Part shown: positions 1 to 10,962 of the stretch, piece after piece | How positions within the stretch are numbered: position 1 is the stretch's first letter | Layout: each line of letters begins with the position of its first letter | Assembly (NCBI RefSeq): GCF_018069805.1 | Contig: NZ_JAGPYN010000003.1 | Coordinates: 124,001-188,000, forward strand | Length of the DNA: 64,000 nt | Direction of reading: 5' to 3' | DNA from: Pseudoalteromonas ostreae | GTDB lineage: Bacteria > Pseudomonadota > Gammaproteobacteria > Enterobacterales > Alteromonadaceae | Notes under the pieces: model-generated | Databases searched by the model: none | Told to the model about the DNA's origin: nothing | Seen by the model: the letters and a program-made list of their open reading frames with translations, nothing else | Program-made: the position numbers and the translations under genes

Positions 1-609
1 TCGGGTTAAAATATGCAGGCCAGTCTCCCTCACTCATCAGAAGTAGTCCTTGTAAAAAAGCGGAGCGGGTATGGACTTCAATGCTTTTGCTCTTTAGCCG
101 ATCTAAAGCCCCTGTTTTGATAAACCGCTGATCAAATATGTTTACAGGTATTTGCACCAAATCTGCAAAACAAAGCATTTCATCCGATACTTGTGTCGGC
201 GAGTATAAAGATAAACCTATTTTTTCTACCAGTCCCTGCGCTTTTTTGTTCTTTAAAATAGCAGTTAATTCCGGATAATGATTAAAGTCTTGTGCGTTAT
301 GTAATAGCAAACCATAGATAGCTGGCAGCTGGAGATCTTTAAGCGTTTTATCTAAGTCGTTTGTGACGCAATCATTTACATTACTTTGCGATGTTATCGG
401 CTTTATTTTACTCACAACTTTAAAAGACGAAAGACCACATAGGCCTAATCTAGCCTCCGCATCTCCATATGCAGAAGCGGTATCAATTGTTGTGATTGAT
501 GCTGTTTTTGCAAGTTCAATTATCTGTTGAATTTGATTCTGAGAGGTTTGGCCTGAGGTATTACTCACACCGTAATTTATGCCAAATTGGACAGTTCCTA
601 AAGCAATTT

Positions 610-613
<4 letters not shown>
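1..613 (-). CDS. Aldo/keto reductase, 3' end beyond window (pse operon)
   Basis: Partial: about 204 N-terminal residues are in the window and the C-terminus lies to the left. It begins MKIALGTVQFGINYGVS and has the four catalytic positions of the aldo/keto reductase family: Asp44 and Tyr49 in DTASAYGDAE, Lys69 in VVSKIKP and His105 in LLLHN. The family reduces or oxidises carbonyl groups with NADPH on a TIM barrel; the substrate here is unknown. Its ATG overlaps the stop of pseC in an ATGA junction, so it is translationally coupled to pseudaminic acid genes. From memory, reductases of this type recur in marine pse loci, but no step of the established pathway needs one. Family call secure; role is inference. 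Confidence 0.85.
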
Positions 614-2813
<2,200 letters not shown>

Positions 2814-2885
2814 TTATAAAAGTGAAGTACGCATAGTGAGAATTTTGACTCATTTCTCAGTAATTTAACTATTAACAAGGTGACT

Positions 2886-2901
2886 AGCAAGCTCGATGCC
2901 A
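2886..2901 (-). promoter_or_regulatory. Sigma-54 promoter of the pseB operon
   Basis: Read on the minus strand the site is TGGCATCGAGCTTGCT. It matches the -24/-12 consensus TGGCACG-N4-TTGCW at all but two specified positions, with GG and GC separated by exactly 10 bases. Transcription would start near 2874, leaving about 97 bases of leader before the pseB ATG. No other good promoter was seen for pseB. It predicts that pseudaminic acid synthesis is switched on with the flagellar genes by FlrA or FlrC. Confidence 0.75.
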
Positions 2902-2986
2902 AGTTAATTTAATTAAACAATGGTACAAAGTGCAAAATTTGGCAAATTAAGCTATAATTTAACCAATCAGCGTGTCGGAGCCTGTT

Positions 2987-3772
2987 ATGAAAATTCAATC
3001 ACCAGCAACTAGTTTTTTAAACCAAACACAGCAAACCAGTAACAAGCTTGCAGAGCAACTTGCTACGGGTAAAAAAATCAACTCTGCGGCAGATGATGCC
3101 GCAGCATTGCAAATTATAAACCGCTTAACCTCCCAACAAGACGGTTACAGTCAAGCGGTGAATAATGCCTATGATGGTATTTCTTATTCGCAAGCGACTG
3201 AGTCAAACTTGTCGGGTGTCAACGATGCTGTCTCGCGTATTCGAGAATTGTCCATCCAAGCAGGTAATGGCGCATTAAATGATAATGATCGCGCTGCTTT
3301 GCAAGAAGAAGTGGTGCAGTTACAAAGTCAAATTACAGAGACGTTTGAAAATGCTAATTTTGCAGGAAAACCTTTGTTTGATGGTCAGTCGGTGTCGTTT
3401 CAAGTAGGGCCTGATGCGAATACAAATCAAACGGTTACTCCTTCGGACGGTAGTTTTTCATCGGTAATATCAACTATCGACATTTCAACTCAAGCAGGAG
3501 CTCAAACAGCCATTGATATTAGTGACCAAGCGGCTGACGAAATTAATGCACAACGAGCTGAACTTGGCGCTTTTCAAAATACATTGGCAAGTACCATTAA
3601 AGGCTTAGGGACTCAGCAAGAAAATATTGCCGCGAGCCAAAGTCGAATTCAAGATACCGATTATGCTCAGGCGGTTTCACAGCAAGTATCAAATGATATT
3701 TTAGCACAAGCGTCAATAGCACTGCGTGGCCAAGCTAACCAATCGGCTGAATCTATTTTAGGGTTATTATAA
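2987..3772 (+). CDS. Flagellin, short divergent type
   Basis: A 261-residue flagellin made almost only of the D0/D1 coiled-coil ends, with very little variable centre. The N-terminus (MKIQSPATSFLNQTQQTSNK) departs from the usual MALSINTN-type start. The following SAADDAAALQI, the IRELSIQAGNG stretch and the C-terminal QANQSAESILGLL are typical. The start is the ATG at 2987, 7 bases after GGAG; a GTG 15 bases upstream sits on that ribosome site and is unlikely. It stands alone: FlaG, FliD and FliS, which usually lie between flagellin and flrA, are missing here. No GG-N10-GC promoter was found; a TATAAT occurs at 2953-2958 and a poor FliA-like CGAT site near 2892. Probably filament protein, possibly a minor flagellin, and the likely acceptor for pseudaminic acid. 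Confidence 0.88.
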   Translation: MKIQSPATSFLNQTQQTSNKLAEQLATGKKINSAADDAAALQIINRLTSQQDGYSQAVNNAYDGISYSQATESNLSGVNDAVSRIRELSIQAGNGALNDNDRAALQEEVVQLQSQITETFENANFAGKPLFDGQSVSFQVGPDANTNQTVTPSDGSFSSVISTIDISTQAGAQTAIDISDQAADEINAQRAELGAFQNTLASTIKGLGTQQENIAASQSRIQDTDYAQAVSQQVSNDILAQASIALRGQANQSAESILGLL

Positions 3773-3826
3773 CGGCTATGATAAAACAGTAATTCTTAAG
3801 TATTACTTGTAATTAGCCTAGTGTCT

Positions 3827-3852
3827 GTTTTTTGGCATCTATGTCAAAAAAC
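3827..3852. repeat. AT-rich inverted repeat upstream of flrA
   Basis: Arms GTTTTTTGGC (3827-3836) and GTCAAAAAAC (3843-3852) are complementary except at one position, with a 6-base loop. It lies between the flagellin and flrA, 84 bases before the flrA start. It could end flagellin transcription, but it could equally be part of an operator, because its right arm begins a GTCA-N6-TG box (3843-3856). A weaker hairpin with 6-bp arms (3788-3793 and 3802-3807) sits closer to the flagellin stop. Confidence 0.4.
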
Positions 3853-3935
3853 TGCCGCTTTGTGCTTGCATCCCTGTCAAACTCGCTTACAATTTAAATT
3901 ATTAATAGCTTGTAGTAACTGTGGTTCGCTAAATA

Positions 3936-5372
3936 ATGATCTTGATTTTAGACAATAATAATAATCGTGCGATTGGTTTACATGCTGCGCTTACCTTTAT
4001 TGGTGAGGCAGTGCAACTGCTTGACGATGCAAGCCTTGAACAAGAGTGTAAAAAATACCAAAAGCAATCATGTATGGTGATCCTCGGTGCATTGCAAAGC
4101 TTAGATCATGAAAGCGTGATCAAGCGCCATCCAACAATACCATTTCTATTAATTGGTGAAACCCTTAAACCACTGTTGAGCATTGCCAATGTAGTTGGAC
4201 TTATCTGTGAACCTTTTAACCATGATGTAACGACTCAATTACTGCATGATTGCCAGCAGTATCAACGGATGTTACCAAATGAGCATAAACACGCAAAACC
4301 GCACAAAACCTTTGATGGCTTAGTGGGTGAAACTGAAGCGGTTAAAGATGTACGCTTTTTAATTGAACAAGTTGCTAAAACGGACGCTAATGTATTAATT
4401 TTAGGCGAATCAGGTACTGGTAAAGAAGTGGTTGCTCGTAATGTTCATTTACTATCAAAACGTAATACTGGGCCATTTGTACCCGTTAACTGTGGGGCGA
4501 TACCTGCGGAGCTGTTAGAAAGTGAGTTGTTTGGCCATGAAAAAGGCGCGTTTACCGGTGCTATTTCAGCGCGCAAAGGTCGCTTTGAACTAGCCCAAGC
4601 TGGGACGCTGTTTTTAGATGAAATTGGCGATATGCCGCTGCAAATGCAAGTAAAGTTATTGCGAGTGTTACAAGAGCGCAGCTATGAGCGGGTTGGTGGT
4701 ACAAAACCAATTCAAGCCGATGTGCGGGTGATTGCTGCAACACATCGTGATCTTGAACAAATGATAGAGCAAGGAAGTTTCCGCGAAGATTTATACTATC
4801 GGCTCAATGTTTTTCCTATCGAAAACCCATCTCTTGCAGAACGTGCTGATGATATTCCATTATTATTAAAAGAGTTAATGCGCCGTATTAATGAGCAAAG
4901 TGGTACTACCGCTAAGTTTACTGAGCGGGCAATTGATAGTTTAAAAGAGCATACATGGCCGGGCAATATTCGCGAGTTAGCGAATTTAGTTGAGCGTATG
5001 GTGATCATGTTGCCAGATAAAGTGGTTGATATCCCCGACTTACCAGCAAAATATCGTTATATTGAAGTTGATGCTTATGAACCACAATACCCAGAAGAAC
5101 TGCTGGAGCGTGATGCGTTTAACGATATTTTTAGTTCGGGCTTTAGTGATTATGAAGATGAGCCTGACGATGAAGCAATTCAGCCATCAGCAGACCTTTT
5201 ACCCGACGAAGGGATTGAGCTAAAAGATTATTTGGCTGAATTAGAGATCAGTTTGATCACCCAAGCATTAGAGCGTTATGATTATGTTGTTGCGCGTGCT
5301 GCAGAGATTCTGGGTGTACGCCGCACGACCTTAGTTGAAAAAATGAAAAAATATAACTTATCACGAGATTAA
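3936..5372 (+). CDS. flrA: Flagellar master regulator FlrA, sigma-54 activator
   Basis: Class I regulator of polar flagella (FlrA/FleQ), 478 residues. Residues 1-120 form a FleQ-type receiver-like domain without a clear phospho-acceptor. An AAA+ domain follows, with Walker A GESGTGKE (157-164), the sigma-54 contact loop GAFTGA (204-209) and Walker B LFLDEIGD (225-232). The Fis-type helix-turn-helix is at the C-terminus ([17 protein letters not shown]). In Vibrio, FlrA turns on flrBC; here flrBC lies downstream with a sigma-54 promoter but is separated by an opposite-strand tag gene. The acidic linker near residues 385-425 is long. In FleQ relatives the activity is lowered by FlhG and cyclic-di-GMP. 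Confidence 0.95.
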   Translation: MILILDNNNNRAIGLHAALTFIGEAVQLLDDASLEQECKKYQKQSCMVILGALQSLDHESVIKRHPTIPFLLIGETLKPLLSIANVVGLICEPFNHDVTTQLLHDCQQYQRMLPNEHKHAKPHKTFDGLVGETEAVKDVRFLIEQVAKTDANVLILGESGTGKEVVARNVHLLSKRNTGPFVPVNCGAIPAELLESELFGHEKGAFTGAISARKGRFELAQAGTLFLDEIGDMPLQMQVKLLRVLQERSYERVGGTKPIQADVRVIAATHRDLEQMIEQGSFREDLYYRLNVFPIENPSLAERADDIPLLLKELMRRINEQSGTTAKFTERAIDSLKEHTWPGNIRELANLVERMVIMLPDKVVDIPDLPAKYRYIEVDAYEPQYPEELLERDAFNDIFSSGFSDYEDEPDDEAIQPSADLLPDEGIELKDYLAELEISLITQALERYDYVVARAAEILGVRRTTLVEKMKKYNLSRD

Positions 5373-5401
5373 TAATCCGGGTAAGTTATGCTGAGCAACA
5401 C

Positions 5402-5989
5402 CTAGTATTTCTCAATAATCTCTGCTTTACGAAAACAATCATTACTGTGATCATTCACCATACCACAGGCCTGCATATGTGCGTATACGGTGGTTGGGCC
5501 TAAAAACTTAAACCCCCGTTTTTTTAAATCTTTTGCAAATGCAGTTGAGGCCTCGGTAATTGCAGGGTAGTCACTCAGTTTATCTAACTCATTCACTAAC
5601 GGCTTACCACCTACAAATTGCCATTGATAGTTACTAAAGCTGCCAAACTCTTGTTGGATATCAATGAAGCGCTTTGCATTATTAATAGTCGCTGCAATTT
5701 TTAAGCGGTTGCGAACGATCCCTTCATCCAGCATTAATCGCTCAACATCGTGCTCGTTCATTTTTGCGACTTTTTTTACATCAAAATTCAAAAATGCACG
5801 GCGGTAACCATCACGTTTCTTTAAAATCGTATACCAACTTAATCCCGCTTGCGCTGACTCCAGAGTAATAAATTCAAAAAGTGTTTGGTCATCATATACA
5901 GGTATTCCCCATTCATCATCGTGATAGGCAACATAGTCATCTTTACTGGTATCGAGCCAAGGGCAGCGACATAAATTTGTTGAACTCAT
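5402..5989 (-). CDS. tag: DNA-3-methyladenine glycosylase I
   Basis: Base-excision repair enzyme that removes 3-methyladenine from alkylated DNA; 195 residues, the usual length. It starts with CRCPWL and ends in HMQACGMVNDHSNDCF, together supplying the zinc-binding Cys/His set of the Tag family. The middle carries YHDDEWG and the Trp-containing LSWYTILKKRDGYRRAF typical of the family. It is coded on the minus strand between flrA and flrB, convergent with flrA (29-base gap) and divergent from flrB, and has no functional tie to flagella. The product call is firm. It is a probable local insertion or rearrangement in the flrA-flrBC cluster, though base composition looks like its neighbours. Confidence 0.94.
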   Translation of the reverse strand: MSSTNLCRCPWLDTSKDDYVAYHDDEWGIPVYDDQTLFEFITLESAQAGLSWYTILKKRDGYRRAFLNFDVKKVAKMNEHDVERLMLDEGIVRNRLKIAATINNAKRFIDIQQEFGSFSNYQWQFVGGKPLVNELDKLSDYPAITEASTAFAKDLKKRGFKFLGPTTVYAHMQACGMVNDHSNDCFRKAEIIEKY

Positions 5990-6077
5990 AGTGTCTCCTC
6001 GCTTTGTTTATTTTACTTGTCATTTTTTTGTCGCGTTATTTAAACGCTAAGAGGTTGAAATTAATCGGCTTAATTGT

Positions 6078-6093
6078 TGGTACAATTTGTGCA
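6078..6093 (+). promoter_or_regulatory. Sigma-54 promoter of flrBC
   Basis: TGGTACAATTTGTGCA has GG (6079-6080) and GC (6091-6092) separated by 10 bases and matches most of the -24/-12 consensus. The predicted start is near 6104, about 22 bases before the flrB ATG. This is the class II promoter expected to be activated by FlrA. An element GTCA-N6-TGTC lies 46 bases upstream at 6019-6032. Confidence 0.8.
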
Positions 6094-6125
6094 TTTAGCT
6101 AATTAGATCCTGTAAACGAGAATGT

Positions 6126-7241
6126 ATGATGGCCTTAGCTAATGTTTTAAAACCACAATTTATCACAGCGGCCCAGTATAACCCATGCTTACTGCAAGAA
6201 GAGTACATTGGTGAGCTAAGTGAATTACGCCAGCAAGCCAGTTGGTTAAGTCATTTAGTAGATACAATGCCCGCAGGTGTTGTGGTGCTTGATGGTCGAG
6301 GTTTGATCGCTAAAGCCAATCAAATTGCAACAGACATGCTAGGGGAACCACTCGAAGGTGAGAAGTGGTTTAGTGTGATCCAGCGCTCGTTTCGCCCCCA
6401 ACAAGATGATGGTCATGAAGTATCGCTCAAAGATGGTCGCTTAATTAAGTTAGAAATAACGGCATTAGCGCCAGAGCCTGGGCAATTAATCTTAATGACT
6501 GACTTAACCGAAACGCGTCGTTTACAAACACGCGTTGCACATATGCAACGTTTAAGTGCACTGGGTAAAATGGTGGCATCTTTGGCGCATCAAGTACGAA
6601 CGCCACTGTCGGCTGCGATTTTGTATGCCGCTAATTTAGGTTCAAAGCGGTTGCCCGAAAGCTCACGAGGCAATTTTCATACTAAGTTGATGTCGCGTTT
6701 AAAAGATCTTGAAACTCAAGTAAACGATATGTTGTTGTTCGCTAAAAGTGGCGATCAGCAAGTCGTTGAACATGTTTCCATGCAGCAATTATTAACTGAA
6801 GTGAAAACTGGCGCTGATGCTATGGTTGCACTTAATAATAGTGAACTTGAAGTTAGTTTACCTGAGCCTGATATCGAGATAATGGGCAATAAAACTGCGC
6901 TTGCCAGTGCCATTCAAAACCTTATTCATAACAGTATTCAAGTCATTGGCAGTAATGCTCTCGTTCAATTAAGTGCGCAACGGGATGTGAGTGACCCCGA
7001 GCTAGTGCGTATTACTGTAAGTGATAACGGTCCAGGGGTCGATTTAAGCTTACTTGATAAATTATTTGAACCATTTTTTACTACGCGAAGTCAAGGCACT
7101 GGTTTAGGTTTAGCGGTGGTAAGCTCAGTCGCAAATGCACACCAAGGACGCGTTGCAGTAACAAACAATACTCAAGGCGGAGCCTGCTTTAGTTTACTGT
7201 TACCTATTTGTACAAAGTCAACATCGGCGGAGGCAATATGA
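6126..7241 (+). CDS. flrB: Flagellar sensor histidine kinase FlrB
   Basis: Cytoplasmic PAS-containing kinase, 371 residues, partner of FlrC (FleS in Pseudomonas). The PAS region spans about residues 40-130. HisKA carries the phospho-accepting His155 in LAHQVRTPL. The ATPase has the N box NLIHNS (265-270), the G1 box DNGPG (300-304) and GTGLGLAVV near 330. No membrane segment is seen. The start is one of two adjacent in-frame ATGs (6126 or 6129). The stop overlaps the flrC start in an ATGA junction, so the pair is translationally coupled. Confidence 0.94.
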   Translation: MMALANVLKPQFITAAQYNPCLLQEEYIGELSELRQQASWLSHLVDTMPAGVVVLDGRGLIAKANQIATDMLGEPLEGEKWFSVIQRSFRPQQDDGHEVSLKDGRLIKLEITALAPEPGQLILMTDLTETRRLQTRVAHMQRLSALGKMVASLAHQVRTPLSAAILYAANLGSKRLPESSRGNFHTKLMSRLKDLETQVNDMLLFAKSGDQQVVEHVSMQQLLTEVKTGADAMVALNNSELEVSLPEPDIEIMGNKTALASAIQNLIHNSIQVIGSNALVQLSAQRDVSDPELVRITVSDNGPGVDLSLLDKLFEPFFTTRSQGTGLGLAVVSSVANAHQGRVAVTNNTQGGACFSLLLPICTKSTSAEAI

Positions 7242-8716
7242 ACAACACGATTTTAGTGGTTGAAGATGATGCAGGGCTACGTGAAGCCTTGATTGATACG
7301 CTTGAAATGTCTGGAATAGATTGCGTTGCAGCTGACAGCGCCGAGCAAGCTATGGTGCGACTTAAAAAAGACAGCTTTTCGCTAGTTGTAAGCGATGTGC
7401 AAATGGGCGCGATGAGTGGCCTTGATTTACTGCGCAGCATTAATCTTAATTACCCTGATCTACCGGTTTTAATGATGACAGCGTATGCGACTATTGATGA
7501 TGCTGTTGAGGCTATGCGGTTAGGGGCAATTGACTATATGGCCAAACCGTTTGCGCCCGAAGTGCTACTTAATATGGTAAGCCGCTATCTACCTGAGCCA
7601 GAAAAAGAAACAGATGGCCCGATTGTTGCTGATCCGAGTAGTATTCAGCTATTAGAACTTGCAAGTCGGGTTGCTAAATCGGATGCCAGTGTGATGGTGC
7701 TTGGTCCTAGTGGCTCAGGTAAAGAAGTACTCGCACGCTTTATCCATGATAAGTCTGATCGTGCAGAGCAGCCATTCGTGGCAATAAACTGTGCTGCGAT
7801 CCCTGAAAATATGCTCGAAGCTACATTATTTGGCTATGAGAAAGGCGCGTTTACTGGTGCGATTCAAGCTTGCCCAGGTAAATTTGAGCAAGCACAAGGT
7901 GGTACAATTTTACTTGATGAAATCACTGAGATGGAGTTAGGCCTACAGGCTAAGTTACTACGTGTATTACAAGAACGTGAAGTTGAACGTTTAGGTGGTC
8001 GCAAAACTATTAAGCTAGATGTGCGTATTTTGGCTACCAGTAACCGTGATTTAAAAGAGGCTGTGGCTAAGCACCAGTTTAGAGAAGATTTATATTATCG
8101 ATTAAATGTATTTCCATTGATGTGGCGTCCACTTTGTCAACGCCCTGGCGATATTGTCGTGTTGGCAAAGCATTTAATTGAACGTCATCTTAATAAAAGC
8201 AAAGAGCCTATCGCCGTACTTAGTGAAGCGGCTGAGAGAAAACTATTAGCTCATGCTTGGCCGGGTAATGTACGTGAACTGGATAATGTGATCCAGCGTG
8301 CGCTGATATTACGCCACGGTGATATGATTGATGAAAGTGCTATTTTTATTGAGAACTTAACCCAAACACCTTTAACTACGGCTTTATCAGCAAGTTTAGT
8401 ATCGGTCAATTCTGCAGCAGAAAGTACTACTTCGGCGGTTACAAGTTCATCGACGAATGATGCTTATTATGATCTGCAAGTGCCAGCAATAAAAGCGACA
8501 GCAGAGCGCAATCCGCTATCTGAAGAATTACCAAGCCTGGACTCAGGAAGTTATAAAGATGAACTCAAAGATAAAGAGCATAGAATTATTTTAGACACCC
8601 TAAATCGTTGTCAAGGCAAGCGTAAAGATGTAGCTGAAACATTAGGGATCAGCCCACGAACATTGCGTTATAAATTGGCACAAATGCGCGACTTGGGGAT
8701 CACCTTACCTGCTTAA
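7238..8716 (+). CDS. flrC: Flagellar response regulator FlrC, sigma-54 activator
   Basis: Class III activator, 492 residues. The receiver domain has acidic residues ED near 10, phospho-acceptor Asp53 (VVSDVQMG), Thr81 and Lys103. The AAA+ domain has Walker A GPSGSGKE (156-163) and an intact GAFTGA loop (203-208), and the C-terminus is a Fis-type helix-turn-helix (VAETLGISPRTLRYKLA). I choose the ATG at 7238 because GGAGG lies just upstream and the domain starts at once (MNNTILVVEDD); an upstream alternative lies inside flrB. Likely targets are the sigma-54 promoters of fliE, fliK, flhA and perhaps pseB in this window. A Ser/Thr-rich linker lies near residues 385-430. Confidence 0.95.
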   Translation: MNNTILVVEDDAGLREALIDTLEMSGIDCVAADSAEQAMVRLKKDSFSLVVSDVQMGAMSGLDLLRSINLNYPDLPVLMMTAYATIDDAVEAMRLGAIDYMAKPFAPEVLLNMVSRYLPEPEKETDGPIVADPSSIQLLELASRVAKSDASVMVLGPSGSGKEVLARFIHDKSDRAEQPFVAINCAAIPENMLEATLFGYEKGAFTGAIQACPGKFEQAQGGTILLDEITEMELGLQAKLLRVLQEREVERLGGRKTIKLDVRILATSNRDLKEAVAKHQFREDLYYRLNVFPLMWRPLCQRPGDIVVLAKHLIERHLNKSKEPIAVLSEAAERKLLAHAWPGNVRELDNVIQRALILRHGDMIDESAIFIENLTQTPLTTALSASLVSVNSAAESTTSAVTSSSTNDAYYDLQVPAIKATAERNPLSEELPSLDSGSYKDELKDKEHRIILDTLNRCQGKRKDVAETLGISPRTLRYKLAQMRDLGITLPA

Positions 8717-8749
8717 GCCTCTATAATTCTGTTTTCCTTCGCTATTTGA

Positions 8750-8776
8750 TTTACGCTCAGCCTTGCTGGGCGTAAA
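8750..8776 (+). terminator. Hairpin after flrC
   Basis: A 12-bp stem (one G-U pair) with a 3-base loop: arm TTTACGCTCAGC at 8750-8761 and its partner GCTGGGCGTAAA at 8765-8776. No uridine run follows, so it may be a weak terminator, a transcript-stabilising structure, or part of the fliE control region that begins directly after it. Confidence 0.5.
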
Positions 8777-8779
8777 CTT

Positions 8780-8793
8780 GTCAAAACTCTGAC
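8780..8793. promoter_or_regulatory. GTCA-N6-TGAC box upstream of fliE
   Basis: GTCAAAACTCTGAC, within a TTGTC/GACAA inverted repeat (8778-8795). Its outer bases and length are those of the FleQ/FlrA-type box as I recall it (GTCA, six bases, TGAC). It ends 46 bases before the fliE sigma-54 promoter, a usual place for an enhancer-binding site. The binding protein could be FlrA or FlrC. Confidence 0.4.
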
Positions 8794-8838
8794 AACTAGA
8801 GTTAACTCCAAATCATTGATATTAATAAATTTATTAGT

Positions 8839-8854
8839 TGGCATGTTTTGTGCT
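8839..8854 (+). promoter_or_regulatory. Sigma-54 promoter of the fliE operon
   Basis: TGGCATGTTTTGTGCT, with GG (8840-8841) and GC (8852-8853) 10 bases apart, matches TGGCACG-N4-TTGCW with only two mismatches. It would start transcription near 8866, about 28 bases before fliE. It would serve fliE-fliF-fliG-fliH-fliI-fliJ and is probably activated by FlrC. Confidence 0.8.
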
Positions 8855-8893
8855 TTATTAAGATATTAGTAAACGGCATCGTCAGAGACAATT

Positions 8894-9226
8894 ATGAAAA
8901 TTCAAAACAGCGCATTATTTCAAGAAATGCAATCTATGGCTCTTGAAGCTGGTCGTAGTAATCAAGTAAACAAATTACCGACGCAGGCGCAGCCTACTTC
9001 GAGCGCTCAATTTGGCGATTTGTTAAGTGATGCACTCAATACCGTGAATGGCCTTCAAGCTGATGCGAAGCAAAAAGTCGTAGCGGTTGAAATGGGCGAC
9101 CGAAATGTGTCATTAGCGGATGCGATGATCGCATCACAAAAATCGTCGGTTGCCTTTGAAGCCACTGTGCAAGTTCGTAACAAACTTGTAGAAGCCTATA
9201 AAGAAATCATGAATATGCCTGTTTAA
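8894..9226 (+). CDS. fliE: Flagellar hook-basal body complex protein FliE
   Basis: Small rod-base protein, 110 residues, linking the MS ring to the proximal rod and exported by the flagellar type III system. The C-terminal half (VSLADAMIASQKSSVAFEATVQVRNKLVEAYKEIMNMPV) is split here only for description: it carries the conserved AFEATVQVRNKL helix and the usual end MNMPV. The N-terminal third is poorly conserved, as usual. First gene of its operon, 20 bases before fliF, with a sigma-54 promoter directly upstream. Confidence 0.95.
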   Translation: MKIQNSALFQEMQSMALEAGRSNQVNKLPTQAQPTSSAQFGDLLSDALNTVNGLQADAKQKVVAVEMGDRNVSLADAMIASQKSSVAFEATVQVRNKLVEAYKEIMNMPV

Positions 9227-9246
9227 CTAGGTAGTGGAGAATTATT

Positions 9247-10962
9247 GTGGCGCAATCTAACCAATCAACAGATCTTGCTTTGGCCGGCGGCGGTATAGAG
9301 CAAACTGATAATGACGATCAACAAGAACAAAAGTCAGGCTATTTAAGTGCATTAAACGGCGTTGATGTATTGCGCCAGGTCACTCTAATTATTGCATTAG
9401 CGATCTGTTTAGCGATTGCTATTTTTGTGATTATTTGGGCACGTCAACCAGATATGCGCCCACTTGGAAAAATGCCAACGGAAGAGCTAATTCAAACGCT
9501 CGATTTTTTAGATGCACAAAAAATTGACTATCAACTTGATGGCAATGTGGTTTCTGTTGCTGAAAATGAATATCAAAATATTAAATTGTTAATGACCCGC
9601 GAAGGTATTGAGCAAGCGCCGAACTCGGGTACTGATATAATCATGCAAGATATGGGTTTTGGTGTTAGTCAGCGTTTAGAGCGTGAACGTTTAAAGCATG
9701 GTCGTGAACAACAACTAGCGCGCACGATTGAGGAACTACAAAATGTCACGCGTGCAAAAGTATTATTGGCAATCCCGAAAGAAAATGTTTTTGCTCGTCG
9801 TGAGAAAAAACCATCCGCAACAGTAGTATTAACTTTAAAACGTGGTCGTATGCTCGGTAGTGAAGAAGTGGATGCGATTGTTGATATTATTGGTTCAGCA
9901 GTGCAAGGTTTAGAGCCGTCACGAGTAACGGTAACAGACCAAAATGGCCGATTACTTAATTCAGGATCGCAAAGTGCGTTAGCTGCTCGCTCACGTAAAG
10001 AATATGATATTGAACGTAAGCGTGAACAAGAATATTTAGATAAAATCGATGGTATCTTAATGCCTGTTATTGGCATGGGTAACTACACTGCACAAGTCGA
10101 TTTAAGTATGGACTTTAGCGCGATTGAAGAAACTCAAAAACGCTACAACCCTGATTTACCAGCGGTGCGCAGCGAAACTACTTTTGAAGAAAATAATATC
10201 GGTGGTTTAGCTATCGGTATTCCTGGCGCGCTGACAAATCAGCCTCCAATGGATTCGAATATTCCTGAAGTTGCAGGCCAAGGTGGTGCAGGCTCTGGTT
10301 CATCACCAAGTCGTACTCATAAAGAAGCGACACGAAACTATGAGCTTGACACCACTATTTCTCATACACGTCAGCAAAGTGGTGTTATTCGCCGAATTAG
10401 TGTTTCAGTGGCGGTAGATTATCTAGCGACCGTGGGTGAAAATGGTGAAACAACTATGCAGCCTCGCTCAGTTGAAGCGTTGTCAAATATTCGTCGCTTA
10501 CTGCAAGGCGGTGTGGGTTTTGACTTACAGCGCGGTGATGCATTAGAAGTTGTGACTGTGCCGTTTGCACGTGAACCTATGGACTTGGCGATTGAAGTGC
10601 CATTGTGGGAACAAAATTGGTTTATGAAAGTTGTGCGCTTAGTGCTTGGTGCGTTGGTTATCATAGTGCTAATTATGGCGGTAGTTAAACCTATGCTGAA
10701 ACGTTTGATTTACCCAGATGATACGCTTGAAGAGTATGATGATGATGCGCTTAGTTCTGGTGTAGATATTGGCGATAACACCCTAGATATGCTAAATAAA
10801 GATTTTGATTCTGCTTCGGTTGGCTTCTCAAGTGATGGTACACTACAGTTACCAGACCTACATGGCGATGAAGACTTATTAAAAGCTGTTCGTGCCTTGG
10901 TAGCAAATGAGCCAGAACTCTCCTCACAAGTTGTGAAAGCGTGGTTAACTGAAGATGACTGA
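9247..10962 (+). CDS. fliF: Flagellar MS-ring protein FliF
   Basis: Inner-membrane protein of 571 residues that forms the MS ring, on which the C ring and export gate assemble. It has a first membrane segment at about residues 45-65, periplasmic ring-building domains, a second membrane segment near 462-482, and an acidic cytoplasmic tail (about 520-571, ending VVKAWLTEDD) that binds FliG. The start is GTG at 9247, preceded by GGAGA at good spacing. The stop overlaps fliG by 8 bases, tying synthesis of the two partners together. Confidence 0.96.
   Translation: MAQSNQSTDLALAGGGIEQTDNDDQQEQKSGYLSALNGVDVLRQVTLIIALAICLAIAIFVIIWARQPDMRPLGKMPTEELIQTLDFLDAQKIDYQLDGNVVSVAENEYQNIKLLMTREGIEQAPNSGTDIIMQDMGFGVSQRLERERLKHGREQQLARTIEELQNVTRAKVLLAIPKENVFARREKKPSATVVLTLKRGRMLGSEEVDAIVDIIGSAVQGLEPSRVTVTDQNGRLLNSGSQSALAARSRKEYDIERKREQEYLDKIDGILMPVIGMGNYTAQVDLSMDFSAIEETQKRYNPDLPAVRSETTFEENNIGGLAIGIPGALTNQPPMDSNIPEVAGQGGAGSGSSPSRTHKEATRNYELDTTISHTRQQSGVIRRISVSVAVDYLATVGENGETTMQPRSVEALSNIRRLLQGGVGFDLQRGDALEVVTVPFAREPMDLAIEVPLWEQNWFMKVVRLVLGALVIIVLIMAVVKPMLKRLIYPDDTLEEYDDDALSSGVDIGDNTLDMLNKDFDSASVGFSSDGTLQLPDLHGDEDLLKAVRALVANEPELSSQVVKAWLTEDD

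Noticed and set aside
2921..2952. Sigma-54-like GG...GC pairs before the flagellin (TGGTACAAAGTGC and TGGCAAATTAAGC)
   Set aside because: GG and GC are only 8 bases apart in both; sigma-54 needs 10. Another GG-N10-GC at 2879-2892 matches nothing else of the consensus.
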